The notes: generated from the sequence alone by a model not told the origin. A stretch of 16,769 bases of DNA from an uncultured Clostridia bacterium (GCA_947089305.1 CAMUJQ010000017.1:1-16769), one strand, 5' to 3'; positions 1-5,876 are shown, counted from the stretch's first letter. Program-made: numbers and translations.

Positions 1-49
1 ATTATACCATAAACTTTAAAACTAAGCAACAAAAAAATTAAAGGGCATA

Positions 50-161
50 TTGACTTTTGCATTTTGTATATGTAATGAAGGGGTATGATTTAACTCAAAC
101 TACACAAAACAAATATCAAATTTTAATGAATGAAGCTTTAAAACAAGGTGTAAAATTATAA
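50..161 (+). other. tiny promoter-ORF unit, possible small RNA or short peptide
   Basis: A promoter-like pair (TTGACT at 50-55, 17-nt spacer, TAATGA at 73-78) lies upstream of a short open frame that ends in TAA at 159-161. The longest ATG in the frame is at 75 (28 codons) but it overlaps the -10; an in-frame ATG at 126 would give 11 residues. Neither has a clear ribosome binding site. A hairpin with a T-run follows at once. It could be a short RNA of about 100 nt, the tail of a decayed gene, or chance in AT-rich DNA. No homology is recognised. Confidence 0.2.
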
Positions 162-162
162 A

Positions 163-197
163 AAAAAACGGCAATTTATTGTTGTTTTTTATTTTTA
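163..197 (+). terminator. rho-independent terminator (G-U stem)
   Basis: An A-run and CGGCAA (169-174) pair with TTGTTG (179-184) and the following T-run across a TTTA loop. Two pairs are G-U, so the hairpin forms properly only in plus-strand RNA. The T-rich tail (185-197) fits an intrinsic terminator for the short unit just upstream. Confidence 0.5.
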
Positions 198-224
198 AGC
201 AAATATGGTAACTTTTTTATTAAA

Positions 225-491
225 CTAAAGATTTAAAATTTTTTGTTTGGGTAGACAAATTTTTTCGAAAATAATTATATCGTTTAATTTTATTTTCATT
301 GCAGTTGCAATTTTAATTGCCGTATTTATTTTACAATTTCTTTTATTTTTGTTATATAAAATTTGTTTAATAGTATTTGTGCTAAGTTTACAATTTTTTG
401 CAAAGGTATCAATTGTAATTTTATTATTGGCTAAATATTGTTTAATTTTTTCAATGTTAAAAAAATCACTAAGTTTGTAATTTGATTTCAT
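225..491 (-). CDS. small XRE-type helix-turn-helix regulator
   Basis: This 88-residue protein has a Cro/CI-like DNA-binding fold through most of its length. Residues about 24-75 form the helical bundle, with the turn region around LSTNTIKQIL, and it ends in a short lysine-rich tail. No effector domain is visible, so it probably acts as a DNA-binding repressor. The start is supported by a TAGGAGA ribosome site six to eight bases before the ATG. It is divergent from a second XRE gene at 625, and a perfect palindrome in the shared intergenic region lies inside this gene's predicted promoter, which suggests auto- or cross-repression. Such pairs are common in phage and integrative-element control regions, but no element genes adjoin. 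The DNA-binding class is fairly certain; the target is inferred. Confidence 0.75.
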   Translation of the reverse strand: MKSNYKLSDFFNIEKIKQYLANNKITIDTFAKNCKLSTNTIKQILYNKNKRNCKINTAIKIATAMKIKLNDIIIFEKICLPKQKILNL

Positions 492-532
492 AATTTCTCC
501 TATATATTAATTTTATAATATTAATTTATTAA

Positions 533-560
533 ATTTTATACTATCCCTTATAAGGGACAA
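533..560 (-). promoter_or_regulatory. promoter of leftward XRE gene with overlapping operator
   Basis: Reading the minus strand, TTGTCC (555-560) and TAAAAT (533-538) are separated by 16 nt. The predicted start is about 35 nt before the ATG at 491. A perfect palindrome (544-557) fills most of the spacer and overlaps the -35. Confidence 0.5.
544..557. promoter_or_regulatory. 14-bp perfect palindrome, likely operator
   Basis: TCCCTTATAAGGGA is a perfect two-fold symmetric site between two divergent XRE genes. Its G/C-rich half-sites stand out in very AT-rich intergenic DNA. Dimeric XRE repressors typically bind such sites; which of the two proteins binds is not shown by the sequence. Confidence 0.55.
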
Positions 561-611
561 AAAAAAGTAATACTTATATGTATCATTAAAGTTTTTTTAA
601 TTTGTATATCT

Positions 612-617
612 TATAAT
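612..617 (+). promoter_or_regulatory. -10 box of rightward XRE gene
   Basis: A consensus TATAAT ends seven bases before the ATG at 625, so transcription would begin at or next to the start codon. No convincing -35 (weak AAGTTT at 589-594) and no Shine-Dalgarno sequence are present. Confidence 0.45.
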
Positions 618-624
618 AATTAAT

Positions 625-834
625 ATGAATGAAATTAGTATTAAAATTAAAGAACTTAGATTAGAATATGGATTGTCAATTATTAAGTTAAGTGAGTTAA
701 TTGGCGTCACAGACTCTACAATCTCGCGGTGGGAAAGAGGTATAACTGATATTACAGGAGCGAACTTAATTAAGTTATGCGATTTTTTTGGTGTTACAGC
801 AGATTATTTACTTGGTAGAGATGAATACAAATAA
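625..834 (+). CDS. XRE-type helix-turn-helix regulator
   Basis: This 69-residue protein consists of a single Cro/CI-family helix-turn-helix domain. The recognition region is at residues about 17-39 (LSELIGVTDSTISRWERG), followed by the usual helices and the family-typical ending FFGVTADYLLGRDE. It has no partner domain, so it is expected to bind an operator as a dimer. The gene diverges from another small XRE gene, with a 14-bp palindrome between them. The ATG has no ribosome binding site and sits directly after a TATAAT box, so the transcript may be leaderless. It converges with the ABC-F gene, only about 30 bp away. Family assignment is secure; the regulon is unknown. Confidence 0.85.
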   Translation: MNEISIKIKELRLEYGLSIIKLSELIGVTDSTISRWERGITDITGANLIKLCDFFGVTADYLLGRDEYK

Positions 835-840
835 TATTTA

Positions 841-876
841 AAAATACAACACCAGTTATTGCTGTTTTATTTTTTA
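841..876. terminator. weak bidirectional terminator between convergent genes
   Basis: ACAACA and TGCTGT arms flank an eight-base loop (CCAGTTAT). The minus-strand RNA pairs with one G-U, the plus strand has one A-C mismatch, and T-runs lie on both sides. The site overlaps the end of the ABC-F gene and follows the XRE stop. Confidence 0.4.
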
Positions 877-2438
877 TTTAAATATTCATCAAAAGTAATA
901 GCTTTATCGAATGTTTTTGTTTTGTTAATTTCAATTATTCTATTTGCAACTGTTGATAATATTTCTTGGTCGTGGCTAGTAAATAACATAGGACATTTGC
1001 AATTTATTAAACCTTGGTTCAAACTTGTAATGCTTTCAAGGTCTAAGTGGTTAGTTGGTTCGTCAAAAATTAAAACATTTCCCCCTAGTAACATCATTCT
1101 AGCAAGCATGCATCTAACTTTTTCGCCACCAGAAAGCACATTTGCTTTTTTAAGAGCTTCTTCGCCAGAAAATAACATTCTGCCTAACCAACTGCGTAGG
1201 TAGGTGCCATCTTTTTCTTTTGAGTAGTCGCTAATCCACTCAACAAGATCTTTATCAACACCATCAAAAAACTTAGAGTTATCAACGGGAAGATAAGTAG
1301 TTTTTGTTGTTGCCCCAAAGCGGAAAGACCCACTATCAGCAGTGTCAACACCCGCTAAAATATTAAATAACATTGTTAGGGTTAAACTGTTATCTGAAAA
1401 GAATGCAATTTTGTCATTTCTATTAACAATAAAACTAACATTTTCAAAATAGCCTTTTTTAGTTAATTTTTCAACTATTAAAACTTCATTGCCAATTTCT
1501 CTTTCAGGTTTAAAATCAATATAAGGATATTTTCTATTAGAAGGAACATATTTAACAAATTCAAGTTTTTCAAGTTCTTTTTTTCTTGAAGTTGCTTGTT
1601 TAGATTTACTTGCATTTGCACTAAATCGAGCAATAAATTCTTTTAATTCTTTAGCGCGCTCTTCAGCTTTTTTATTTTGTTCATTAGCTTGTTTTTTTAG
1701 CAGTTCACTTGTTTTATACCAAAAATCATAGTTTCCAACATACATATTAATTTTACCATAATCCACATCGCAAGTGTGAGTTGTAACTTGATTTAAAAAG
1801 TGACGGTTATGGCTAACAATAATAACAAGGTTAGGAAAGTCTAATAAAAAGTTTTCTAGCCATTTAGTTGTTTTAAAATCTAGGTTATTTGTTGGTTCGT
1901 CTAAAACTAAAATATCTGGTGTCATAAACAATGCTTGAGCAAGAAGAACTTTAACTTTAATTTTTGCATCTACATTTTTCATAAGTTCATAATTTATGCT
2001 AGGATCTATTTCAAGGCTTTTTAAAAGTTTAAGTGCTTCACTTTCTGCATCCCATCCTCCAAGTTCAGCAAATTCAGCTTCAAGATTTCCTGCAAGAATT
2101 CCATCTTCTTCACTAAATTCTTCTTTTGCATACAATTCATTTTTTAATCTATCAATTTCAGCAAGTCTTTTATGACCAAGTAAAACTGTTTCAATAATTG
2201 TTTTATCGTCAAAAGCATTTTGGTTTTGATTTAATACACTCATACGTTTATTTTTTTCAATTACAATATCGCCTTTGTTTGGCTCAATTTCGCCTGTTAA
2301 AAGTTTTAAAAAAGTAGACTTACCAGCGCCATTTGCTCCAATAATGCCATAACAATTTCCACTTAAAAATTTCAAATTAACGTTATCAAATAATACGCGA
2401 CTTCCAAATTGAAGTCTAACTCCAACTACATCAATCAT
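867..2438 (-). CDS. ykpA: ABC-F family ATPase, YkpA/YbiT type
   Basis: This 523-residue ABC-F protein has two nucleotide-binding domains joined by a charged linker (about 245-300) and no membrane segments. ABC-F proteins act on the ribosome in translation quality control or antibiotic protection; YkpA/YbiT members are of the housekeeping kind. Domain 1 has Walker A GANGAGKST (34-42), Walker B with ILVLDE (176-181) and switch His210, but its signature has become NVDAKIKVKVLL instead of an LSGSEK-like motif. Domain 2 has signature LSGGEK (435-440), Walker B with Glu460 and His489, but no Walker A lysine (343-356). Only one composite ATP site is therefore canonical. A degenerate second Walker A is normal in this family; loss of the first signature appears further derived. 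GAAAGG precedes the ATG, and a near-consensus promoter lies just upstream. Confidence 0.9.
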   Translation of the reverse strand: MIDVVGVRLQFGSRVLFDNVNLKFLSGNCYGIIGANGAGKSTFLKLLTGEIEPNKGDIVIEKNKRMSVLNQNQNAFDDKTIIETVLLGHKRLAEIDRLKNELYAKEEFSEEDGILAGNLEAEFAELGGWDAESEALKLLKSLEIDPSINYELMKNVDAKIKVKVLLAQALFMTPDILVLDEPTNNLDFKTTKWLENFLLDFPNLVIIVSHNRHFLNQVTTHTCDVDYGKINMYVGNYDFWYKTSELLKKQANEQNKKAEERAKELKEFIARFSANASKSKQATSRKKELEKLEFVKYVPSNRKYPYIDFKPEREIGNEVLIVEKLTKKGYFENVSFIVNRNDKIAFFSDNSLTLTMLFNILAGVDTADSGSFRFGATTKTTYLPVDNSKFFDGVDKDLVEWISDYSKEKDGTYLRSWLGRMLFSGEEALKKANVLSGGEKVRCMLARMMLLGGNVLIFDEPTNHLDLESITSLNQGLINCKCPMLFTSHDQEILSTVANRIIEINKTKTFDKAITFDEYLNKK

Positions 2439-2460
2439 TTTAATTTTTTCCTTTCACATC

Positions 2461-2489
2461 ACTTTAACATAAACCACCGCCGTTGTCAA
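2461..2489 (-). promoter_or_regulatory. promoter of ABC-F gene
   Basis: On the minus strand TTGACA (2484-2489), a 17-nt spacer and TAAAGT (2461-2466) with a TGT extension form a near-consensus sigma-A promoter. The start at about 2454 leaves a leader of only about 16 nt, which leaves no room for a drug-sensing attenuator of the kind seen upstream of resistance ABC-F genes. Confidence 0.75.
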
Positions 2490-2513
2490 CCGAATGGGTG
2501 AGTGTGAAGTATA

Positions 2514-2636
2514 ATGTATGGGCAGATACTTGACGCTGGGCATGGTGGGTACGACGACGGGAGTGTTTGTAACTTAATACAAAGTCAATGTAGGGGAAGA
2601 AAAAGGGTTAATGCTAAATTTTATATAATTAAATAA
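2514..2636 (+). pseudogene. remnant resembling N-acetylmuramoyl-L-alanine amidase
   Basis: A 40-codon open frame begins with MYGQILDAGHGGYDDGSV. The DAGHGGxDxG stretch is the signature around the first zinc-binding histidine of Amidase_3 (CwlD/LytC-type) peptidoglycan hydrolases. The remaining residues match nothing I recognise, the frame closes upstream with TGA at 2505-2507, and no ribosome site is visible. The DNA from about 2475 to 2570 is much richer in G+C than its surroundings, consistent with a decayed foreign fragment. The match is short, so chance or another glycan-hydrolase fragment remains possible. Confidence 0.35.
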
Positions 2637-2676
2637 TTGATTATTTAAATAAAATAAATTTAAAGTATTAAATAAG

Positions 2677-2705
2677 TTGTAGTTTTTTTACATTTATTAT
2701 AAAAT
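2677..2705 (+). promoter_or_regulatory. promoter of tRNA-Arg(UCG)
   Basis: TTGTAG (2677-2682) and TAAAAT (2700-2705) are 17 nt apart. The predicted start at about 2712 lies six bases before the mature tRNA 5' end. Confidence 0.5.
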
Positions 2706-2717
2706 ATATAAAACAAT

Positions 2718-2793
2718 GCACCACTGGCTCAATGGCTAGAGCATCGGTCTTCGGAACCGAGGGTTGGGGGTTCGAATCCCTCGTGGTGCACCA
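2718..2793 (+). tRNA. tRNA-Arg (anticodon UCG)
   Basis: A complete cloverleaf is visible. The acceptor stem is GCACCAC/GTGGTGC, the D-stem GCTC/GAGC and the anticodon stem TCGGT/ACCGA around the loop CTTCGGA, with anticodon TCG at 2751-2753. The T-arm is GGGGG-TTCGAAT-CCCTC with one G-U pair, the discriminator is A, and CCA is encoded. It reads CGA codons. About 110 bp downstream is a second copy of its last 20 or so bases, so the 3' end appears to have served as an integration site. Confidence 0.95.
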
Positions 2794-2798
2794 AAAGT
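2773..2798 (+). repeat. direct repeat copy 1 (tRNA 3' end, att-like)
   Basis: The last part of the tRNA T-arm, the acceptor strand, CCA and AAAAGT recur at 2884-2909 with one mismatch (CCCTC against CTCTC). Weaker similarity continues a few bases further. A repeated tRNA 3' end is the classic footprint of tyrosine-recombinase integration. Confidence 0.7.
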
Positions 2799-2824
2799 TG
2801 CACACTCGGGAGAGCAAACTAACG

Positions 2825-2840
2825 TTTGCATGCATGCAAA
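2825..2840. repeat. 16-bp perfect palindrome
   Basis: TTTGCATGCATGCAAA is perfectly two-fold symmetric and lies in the GC-richer spacer between the two tRNA 3' end copies. It could be a protein-binding arm of a former attachment site. Its role is unknown. Confidence 0.5.
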
Positions 2841-2883
2841 GCATGGCGAACCCCCAACGGGGCTGACGCCAAAGGCTATAAAA

Positions 2884-2909
2884 CGAATCTCTCGTGGTGC
2901 ACCAAAAGT
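2884..2909 (+). repeat. direct repeat copy 2 (displaced tRNA 3' end)
   Basis: This copy matches the tRNA-Arg 3' end and flank at 2773-2798 with a single change, but has no tRNA 5' part before it. With the downstream bases it can fold as CTCGT...ACGAG around TGCAC...GTGCA. It is read as the distal attachment half of an element now reduced to about 85 bp. Confidence 0.65.
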
Positions 2910-2983
2910 GCATACGAGTGATTATACAATTTTTTTAGTAAAGCATTCTTAATCAGAAAAACAAAATCTTATGCCAATTCTAA

Positions 2984-3011
2984 TTGAAGTTGAAAAAAGT
3001 TGTGGTATAAT
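2984..3011 (+). promoter_or_regulatory. extended -10 promoter placed for a leaderless start
   Basis: TTGAAG (2984-2989), a 16-nt spacer and TATAAT (3006-3011) preceded by TGG make a good extended promoter. The seventh base after the -10 is the A of the ATG at 3018, and no Shine-Dalgarno sequence is present. Confidence 0.65.
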
Positions 3012-3017
3012 AAACCT

Positions 3018-3461
3018 ATGGAATGGTTTAATTATATAGGTCTTATTATTGTTGTTTTGTTACTTATACCCAACATTATTTTTGCAATCAAAAATAAAAA
3101 TGAAACGAAACAATCCAACAAAAAAATTTTAGAAGTTTTTGAACAGATTGGTAGATATGGATCAATGTTGTTTATGATTTTTAATGTTCCTTATATAACA
3201 TTCGGTTTTTATTTCACTTATGGGCAAATTGTTTATATTGCAATCAATAGTGCCTTGATGCTTGCATATTATTTATTCTGGGTTATGTTTTGGAAAAAGG
3301 ATTGCTTGATAAAAGCCTTGTTGCTATCAATTATTCCATCAAGTATATTTATTATATCAGGAGTATTGCTTTTAAACATCCCACTTATTGTGTTTGCAAT
3401 TTTGTTTGCAATATTTCACATTTATATTTCCGTAAAAAATTACAGAATAAAAGGGAATTAA
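3018..3461 (+). CDS. small integral membrane protein, 5 predicted segments
   Basis: I do not recognise this 147-residue protein. Hydrophobic stretches at about residues 5-24, 48-67, 70-92, 99-118 and 121-138 predict five membrane-spanning helices, with short basic loops (KNKNETK, the tail KNYRIKG) suggesting cytoplasmic faces. A TTG at 3000 in the same frame would lie inside the promoter, so the ATG at 3018 is the better start. It is the first gene of an operon: the stop is one base from the ATG of the flavin-type protein, which is followed by a hydrolase. No transporter or enzyme motif is visible. Confidence 0.7.
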   Translation: MEWFNYIGLIIVVLLLIPNIIFAIKNKNETKQSNKKILEVFEQIGRYGSMLFMIFNVPYITFGFYFTYGQIVYIAINSALMLAYYLFWVMFWKKDCLIKALLLSIIPSSIFIISGVLLLNIPLIVFAILFAIFHIYISVKNYRIKGN

Positions 3462-3462
3462 T

Positions 3463-3876
3463 ATGACAAAAGAAAAATTATTTAAATTTATTAAAAAACA
3501 AAAAACTGCATTTATTTCTTCTGTTGATGAAAGTGGTTTTCCAGTAACAAGGGCAATGCTTTCGCCAAGAGAAATAGATGGTAATGATATATATTTTTCA
3601 ACCAACACTTCAAGTAACAAGGTAAAGCAATATTTAGAAAACAACAAAGCGTGTATTTACTTTTATAAACGAGGAACATTTAAGTATCAGGGTGTGAGCA
3701 TAAAAGGAACAATGCAAGTATGCACTGATCAGCCAACAAAAAATAAAATTTGGAGATTTGGCGATAAGTTGTTTTATAAAAAAGGTGTAACTGATCCAGA
3801 TTATTGTGTTTTAAAATTTACCGCACAAGAAGCAGAATATTATTGTGATTTTAAAATTGAAAAAATAAAAATATAA
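3463..3876 (+). CDS. pyridoxamine 5'-phosphate oxidase-like flavin split-barrel protein
   Basis: This 137-residue protein has the FMN-binding split-barrel pattern of small PNPOx-like proteins. It opens with a short helix, then strands around TAFISSVDESGFPVTRAM (about residues 15-32) and IYFSTNTSSNKVKQYLEN (about 43-60), which is the phosphate-contacting region, followed by KACIYFY and SIKGTMQV. Members bind FMN, F420 or haem and carry out small-molecule redox reactions. This short single-domain form has no catalytic assignment, and it is unlikely to be true PdxH. AAGGG precedes the ATG. It sits one base after the membrane gene and 12 bp before a hydrolase, so all three are probably cotranscribed. 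The family is clear; the substrate is unknown. Confidence 0.8.
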   Translation: MTKEKLFKFIKKQKTAFISSVDESGFPVTRAMLSPREIDGNDIYFSTNTSSNKVKQYLENNKACIYFYKRGTFKYQGVSIKGTMQVCTDQPTKNKIWRFGDKLFYKKGVTDPDYCVLKFTAQEAEYYCDFKIEKIKI

Positions 3877-3888
3877 GGGAGACATAAA

Positions 3889-4677
3889 ATGAAACAGTAT
3901 AAACTTGAAAATTTGCCAATTACTTATTATATTGATACATCAGCAAACAAGGATTGGGTTGTTTTTATTCACGCAGCATTTGTAGATCACAGAATGTTTG
4001 AAAAGCAATTTGAATATTTTACTCAAAAATATAACTTACTAGCCGTTGATATTTTAGGGCATGGTAATTCTATAAATGCAAAAAAAGTTGACTCAATTGA
4101 AAATATGTCTTTTTGGATAAATCAGATTTTTGAAAAGCACAACATAACGGCCGCACATTTTGTTGGAGTTTCTTTAGGCTCAGTGTTTATACAAGATTTT
4201 GCAAATAAATATGAAGATAAAGTTTTGTCGCTTGCGTGTTTTGGTGGATATGATATTAATGATTTTGATCTAAATAAGCAGAAAAGCAATTCTAAAGCAC
4301 AAATGAAAATGATGCTAAAAGCCATTTTTTCAATAAAATGGTTTGCAAAAGCGAACAAAAAAATATCTGCTTATACTAGTAAAGCACAAGAAGAATTTTA
4401 TCAATTAAATTTGCAATTTAAGAAAAAATCATTTATGTATTTATCAAAATTGAGCAATCTTATCAACAAGTATCCAAGTAAACAACGGCAATATAACTTA
4501 TTGGTAGGTTGCGGAGAACACGATATACCTATGGAAATTGAAATTGTAAACGAGTGGGTAGAAAAAGAACAATGCGATAAAGTTATATTGCCGGGAGCGG
4601 GGCATTGTGCGAACATGGATAAACCAAAAGAATTTAATGCTTGCTTAGAAAATTTTTGGAAGGCTTCACAGCAATAA
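3889..4677 (+). CDS. alpha/beta-fold hydrolase
   Basis: This 262-residue protein is a complete alpha/beta hydrolase. The oxyanion loop region is HAAFVDHRMF (about 28-37), followed by LAVDILGHGNS (51-61). The nucleophile elbow GVSLGS places Ser95, GCGEHDIP places Asp212, and GAGHCANMD places His239. A lysine-rich cap insertion lies at about 125-200. The overall pattern resembles lysophospholipase/carboxylesterase-type or lactone-hydrolysing members; the substrate cannot be chosen from sequence. GGGAG precedes the ATG. It is the last gene of the operon starting at 3018, and a strong terminator follows. The oxyanion loop reads HAAF rather than the usual HGxG, a mild deviation. Confidence 0.87.
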   Translation: MKQYKLENLPITYYIDTSANKDWVVFIHAAFVDHRMFEKQFEYFTQKYNLLAVDILGHGNSINAKKVDSIENMSFWINQIFEKHNITAAHFVGVSLGSVFIQDFANKYEDKVLSLACFGGYDINDFDLNKQKSNSKAQMKMMLKAIFSIKWFAKANKKISAYTSKAQEEFYQLNLQFKKKSFMYLSKLSNLINKYPSKQRQYNLLVGCGEHDIPMEIEIVNEWVEKEQCDKVILPGAGHCANMDKPKEFNACLENFWKASQQ

Positions 4678-4699
4678 TTTATTAAAAAGTTAAATTAAT

Positions 4700-4724
4700 C
4701 ACGAGCAAAGTCTCGTGTTTTTTT
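4700..4724 (+). terminator. strong rho-independent terminator
   Basis: CACGAG (4700-4705) and CTCGTG (4712-4717) form a perfect stem with a six-base loop, followed by seven T. It ends the three-gene operon. Confidence 0.85.
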
Positions 4725-4790
4725 ATAGGCAATAGAAGGTAATAGTTAATAAGTAAAAAGTTATAATAAAACTTTTATAAACAAATTTAA

Positions 4791-4816
4791 GTTAAATTAA
4801 TGTTTATTAAATTAAC
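4791..4816. promoter_or_regulatory. imperfect inverted repeat upstream of the SOD-like gene
   Basis: GTTAAATTAATG and TATTAAATTAAC are near-symmetric arms, 11 or 12 pairs with one mismatch, about 40 bp before the ATG at 4857. It may be an operator for redox or metal control, but the AT-rich background makes chance symmetry plausible. Confidence 0.25.
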
Positions 4817-4856
4817 CTTTTTTAATTTGTCGGCATAAAAAAAGTTGAGGTAATTT

Positions 4857-5333
4857 ATGCAACAAAATAAAAGTATTAATAAAGAATTATTTAAATTTTT
4901 AGCCAATCAAAAACCTTATGCAAGGGTAGATATTAATGGAGGAGAAAGCTTTCCAGATATTAAAGGAATGGTAGATTTTTATGCATTACAAAATGGTGTT
5001 ATTGTGGTTGCGGATATAGAAAACTTACCCCATACTGCTACAAATATTTTCGCATTCCATATTCATGAAGGAACAACTTGCGATAATAATTTTGAGGATA
5101 CAGGTTCACATTATAATCCTACAAATATGCCACATCCAAACCATGAGGGAGATATGCCTCCGTTATTTTCTAATAGGGGACGTGCCTGGCTTGCATTTTA
5201 TGATGCGCGTTTTAACTTAAAGGACATAATAGGCAAAACGGTTATTATCCATGATGGTCCAGATGATTTTACAACGCAACCAGCGGGGAACTCTGGAACT
5301 AAAATTGCATGTGGAGAAATTAAGAAAGTTTAA
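4857..5333 (+). CDS. Cu/Zn superoxide dismutase-like protein, no signal peptide
   Basis: This 158-residue protein has the SodC fold motifs. FHIHEG gives copper ligands His68 and His70, GSHYNP gives bridging His85, HPNHEGD gives zinc ligands His93, His96 and Asp99, and IHDG gives His132. Cys75 and Cys152 match the family disulfide. The loop DGPDDFTTQPAGNSG is typical. The substrate-guiding arginine of classical enzymes (GNAGxRLACG) is Lys149 here (GNSGTKIACG), which should weaken superoxide attraction or indicate another role. Unlike most bacterial SodC there is no signal peptide or lipobox, so it is probably cytosolic. GAGG precedes the ATG. It is a single-gene unit, convergent with a DNA glycosylase and sharing its terminator. 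The family is secure; enzymatic activity is inferred. Confidence 0.88.
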   Translation: MQQNKSINKELFKFLANQKPYARVDINGGESFPDIKGMVDFYALQNGVIVVADIENLPHTATNIFAFHIHEGTTCDNNFEDTGSHYNPTNMPHPNHEGDMPPLFSNRGRAWLAFYDARFNLKDIIGKTVIIHDGPDDFTTQPAGNSGTKIACGEIKKV

Positions 5334-5363
5334 TAATACTTTGTAAGGAATTAAAATGTAAAT

Positions 5364-5396
5364 AAAAAATAGCAAATAACTTTTTGCTATTTTTTA
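5364..5396. terminator. bidirectional terminator overlapping a stop codon
   Basis: AAAAAATAGCAAA pairs with TTTGCTATTTTTT around a short loop. Runs of T follow on either strand, so it serves both the SOD-like gene and the convergent glycosylase, whose stop codon (5394-5396) overlaps the stem base. Confidence 0.8.
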
Positions 5397-5876
5397 AGTT
5401 TTATTTACTAAAAATTCAAGTTCTATTTGCCACGTTTCAAATTTATATCGTGGATTTGCTCCACTCGTTGAAGGCAGACAAACAACTGGTGCTGTAATAT
5501 TAAAATTGTTTACTAATAGATTATAGGCAGTTTTACCATTACATATAATTTTTTCTACCTTAGTGTTTGGTGGTAATAAATTATTAATGTTTGCTATTTT
5601 GTTTTGTGATTTTTGCAAAGTTGAGTCTGCAGAACCTAATAAATTGCTTTCTGTAACTATGTCGTAAAGAGCAATATTATGTTTAAGTAAAAATTGCTTT
5701 TTACTTTCAATTGATTCGCTAATTTCTTCCTGAAAACATAAACTAAGCATTTTCCAAAATCTGTTTTGCTTGTTTCCGTAATAAAAACCTTGCGAACGAC
5801 TAATCACGCTAGGAAAACTTCCTAATATTAAAACCTTAGAGTTTTTATCAAAAACGGGTTCAAAACCTTTAAACAT
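5394..5876 (-). CDS. DNA-deoxyinosine (hypoxanthine) glycosylase, UDG family 6
   Basis: This 160-residue enzyme belongs to the uracil-DNA glycosylase superfamily, in the hypoxanthine-DNA glycosylase branch. It removes deaminated adenine (hypoxanthine) from DNA for base-excision repair. Visible motifs are LILGSFPS (16-23), GFYYGNKQNRFW (30-41), YDIV (71-74), CNGKTAYNLL (112-121) and the C-terminal LPSTSGANP (134-142), which corresponds to the superfamily's HPSP-type loop. The length matches the family. GAGGAG lies seven bases before the ATG. It has no operon partners; an orphan gene ends just upstream. The assignment to family 6 rather than Mug or family 4 rests on the FYYGNxxNRFW and LPSTSGAN motifs, and no Fe-S cysteines are present. 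Confidence 0.88.
   Translation of the reverse strand: MFKGFEPVFDKNSKVLILGSFPSVISRSQGFYYGNKQNRFWKMLSLCFQEEISESIESKKQFLLKHNIALYDIVTESNLLGSADSTLQKSQNKIANINNLLPPNTKVEKIICNGKTAYNLLVNNFNITAPVVCLPSTSGANPRYKFETWQIELEFLVNKT

Noticed and set aside
247..480. Hydrophobic plus-strand frame of 77 codons
   Set aside because: It is antisense to the XRE gene; the hydrophobicity comes from the complement of Lys/Asn-rich codons.
859..1203. Plus-strand frame of 114 codons
   Set aside because: It lies antisense to the well-supported ABC-F gene and has no family resemblance.
2828..2903. A second complete tRNA ending in the 2884-2909 repeat
   Set aside because: The preceding bases form no acceptor 5' strand, D-arm or anticodon stem; only the 3' end is present.
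2668..2913. Minus-strand frame of 81 codons with repeated CTTRDS
   Set aside because: It is the antisense of the tRNA-Arg gene and its displaced 3' end; this peptide is a familiar artefact of translating tRNA sequence.
2764..2952. Plus-strand frame of 62 codons
   Set aside because: It begins inside the tRNA T-arm, and its apparent repeat (RGAPKVH) is the duplicated tRNA end.
3000..3017. Upstream TTG start for the membrane protein
   Set aside because: It overlaps the -10 box, so the codon would not be transcribed; ATG at 3018 fits the promoter.
4761..4780. PerR-like box TTATAAT...TTATAA upstream of the SOD-like gene
   Set aside because: The spacing does not match the PerR consensus and such strings are common in this AT-rich DNA.
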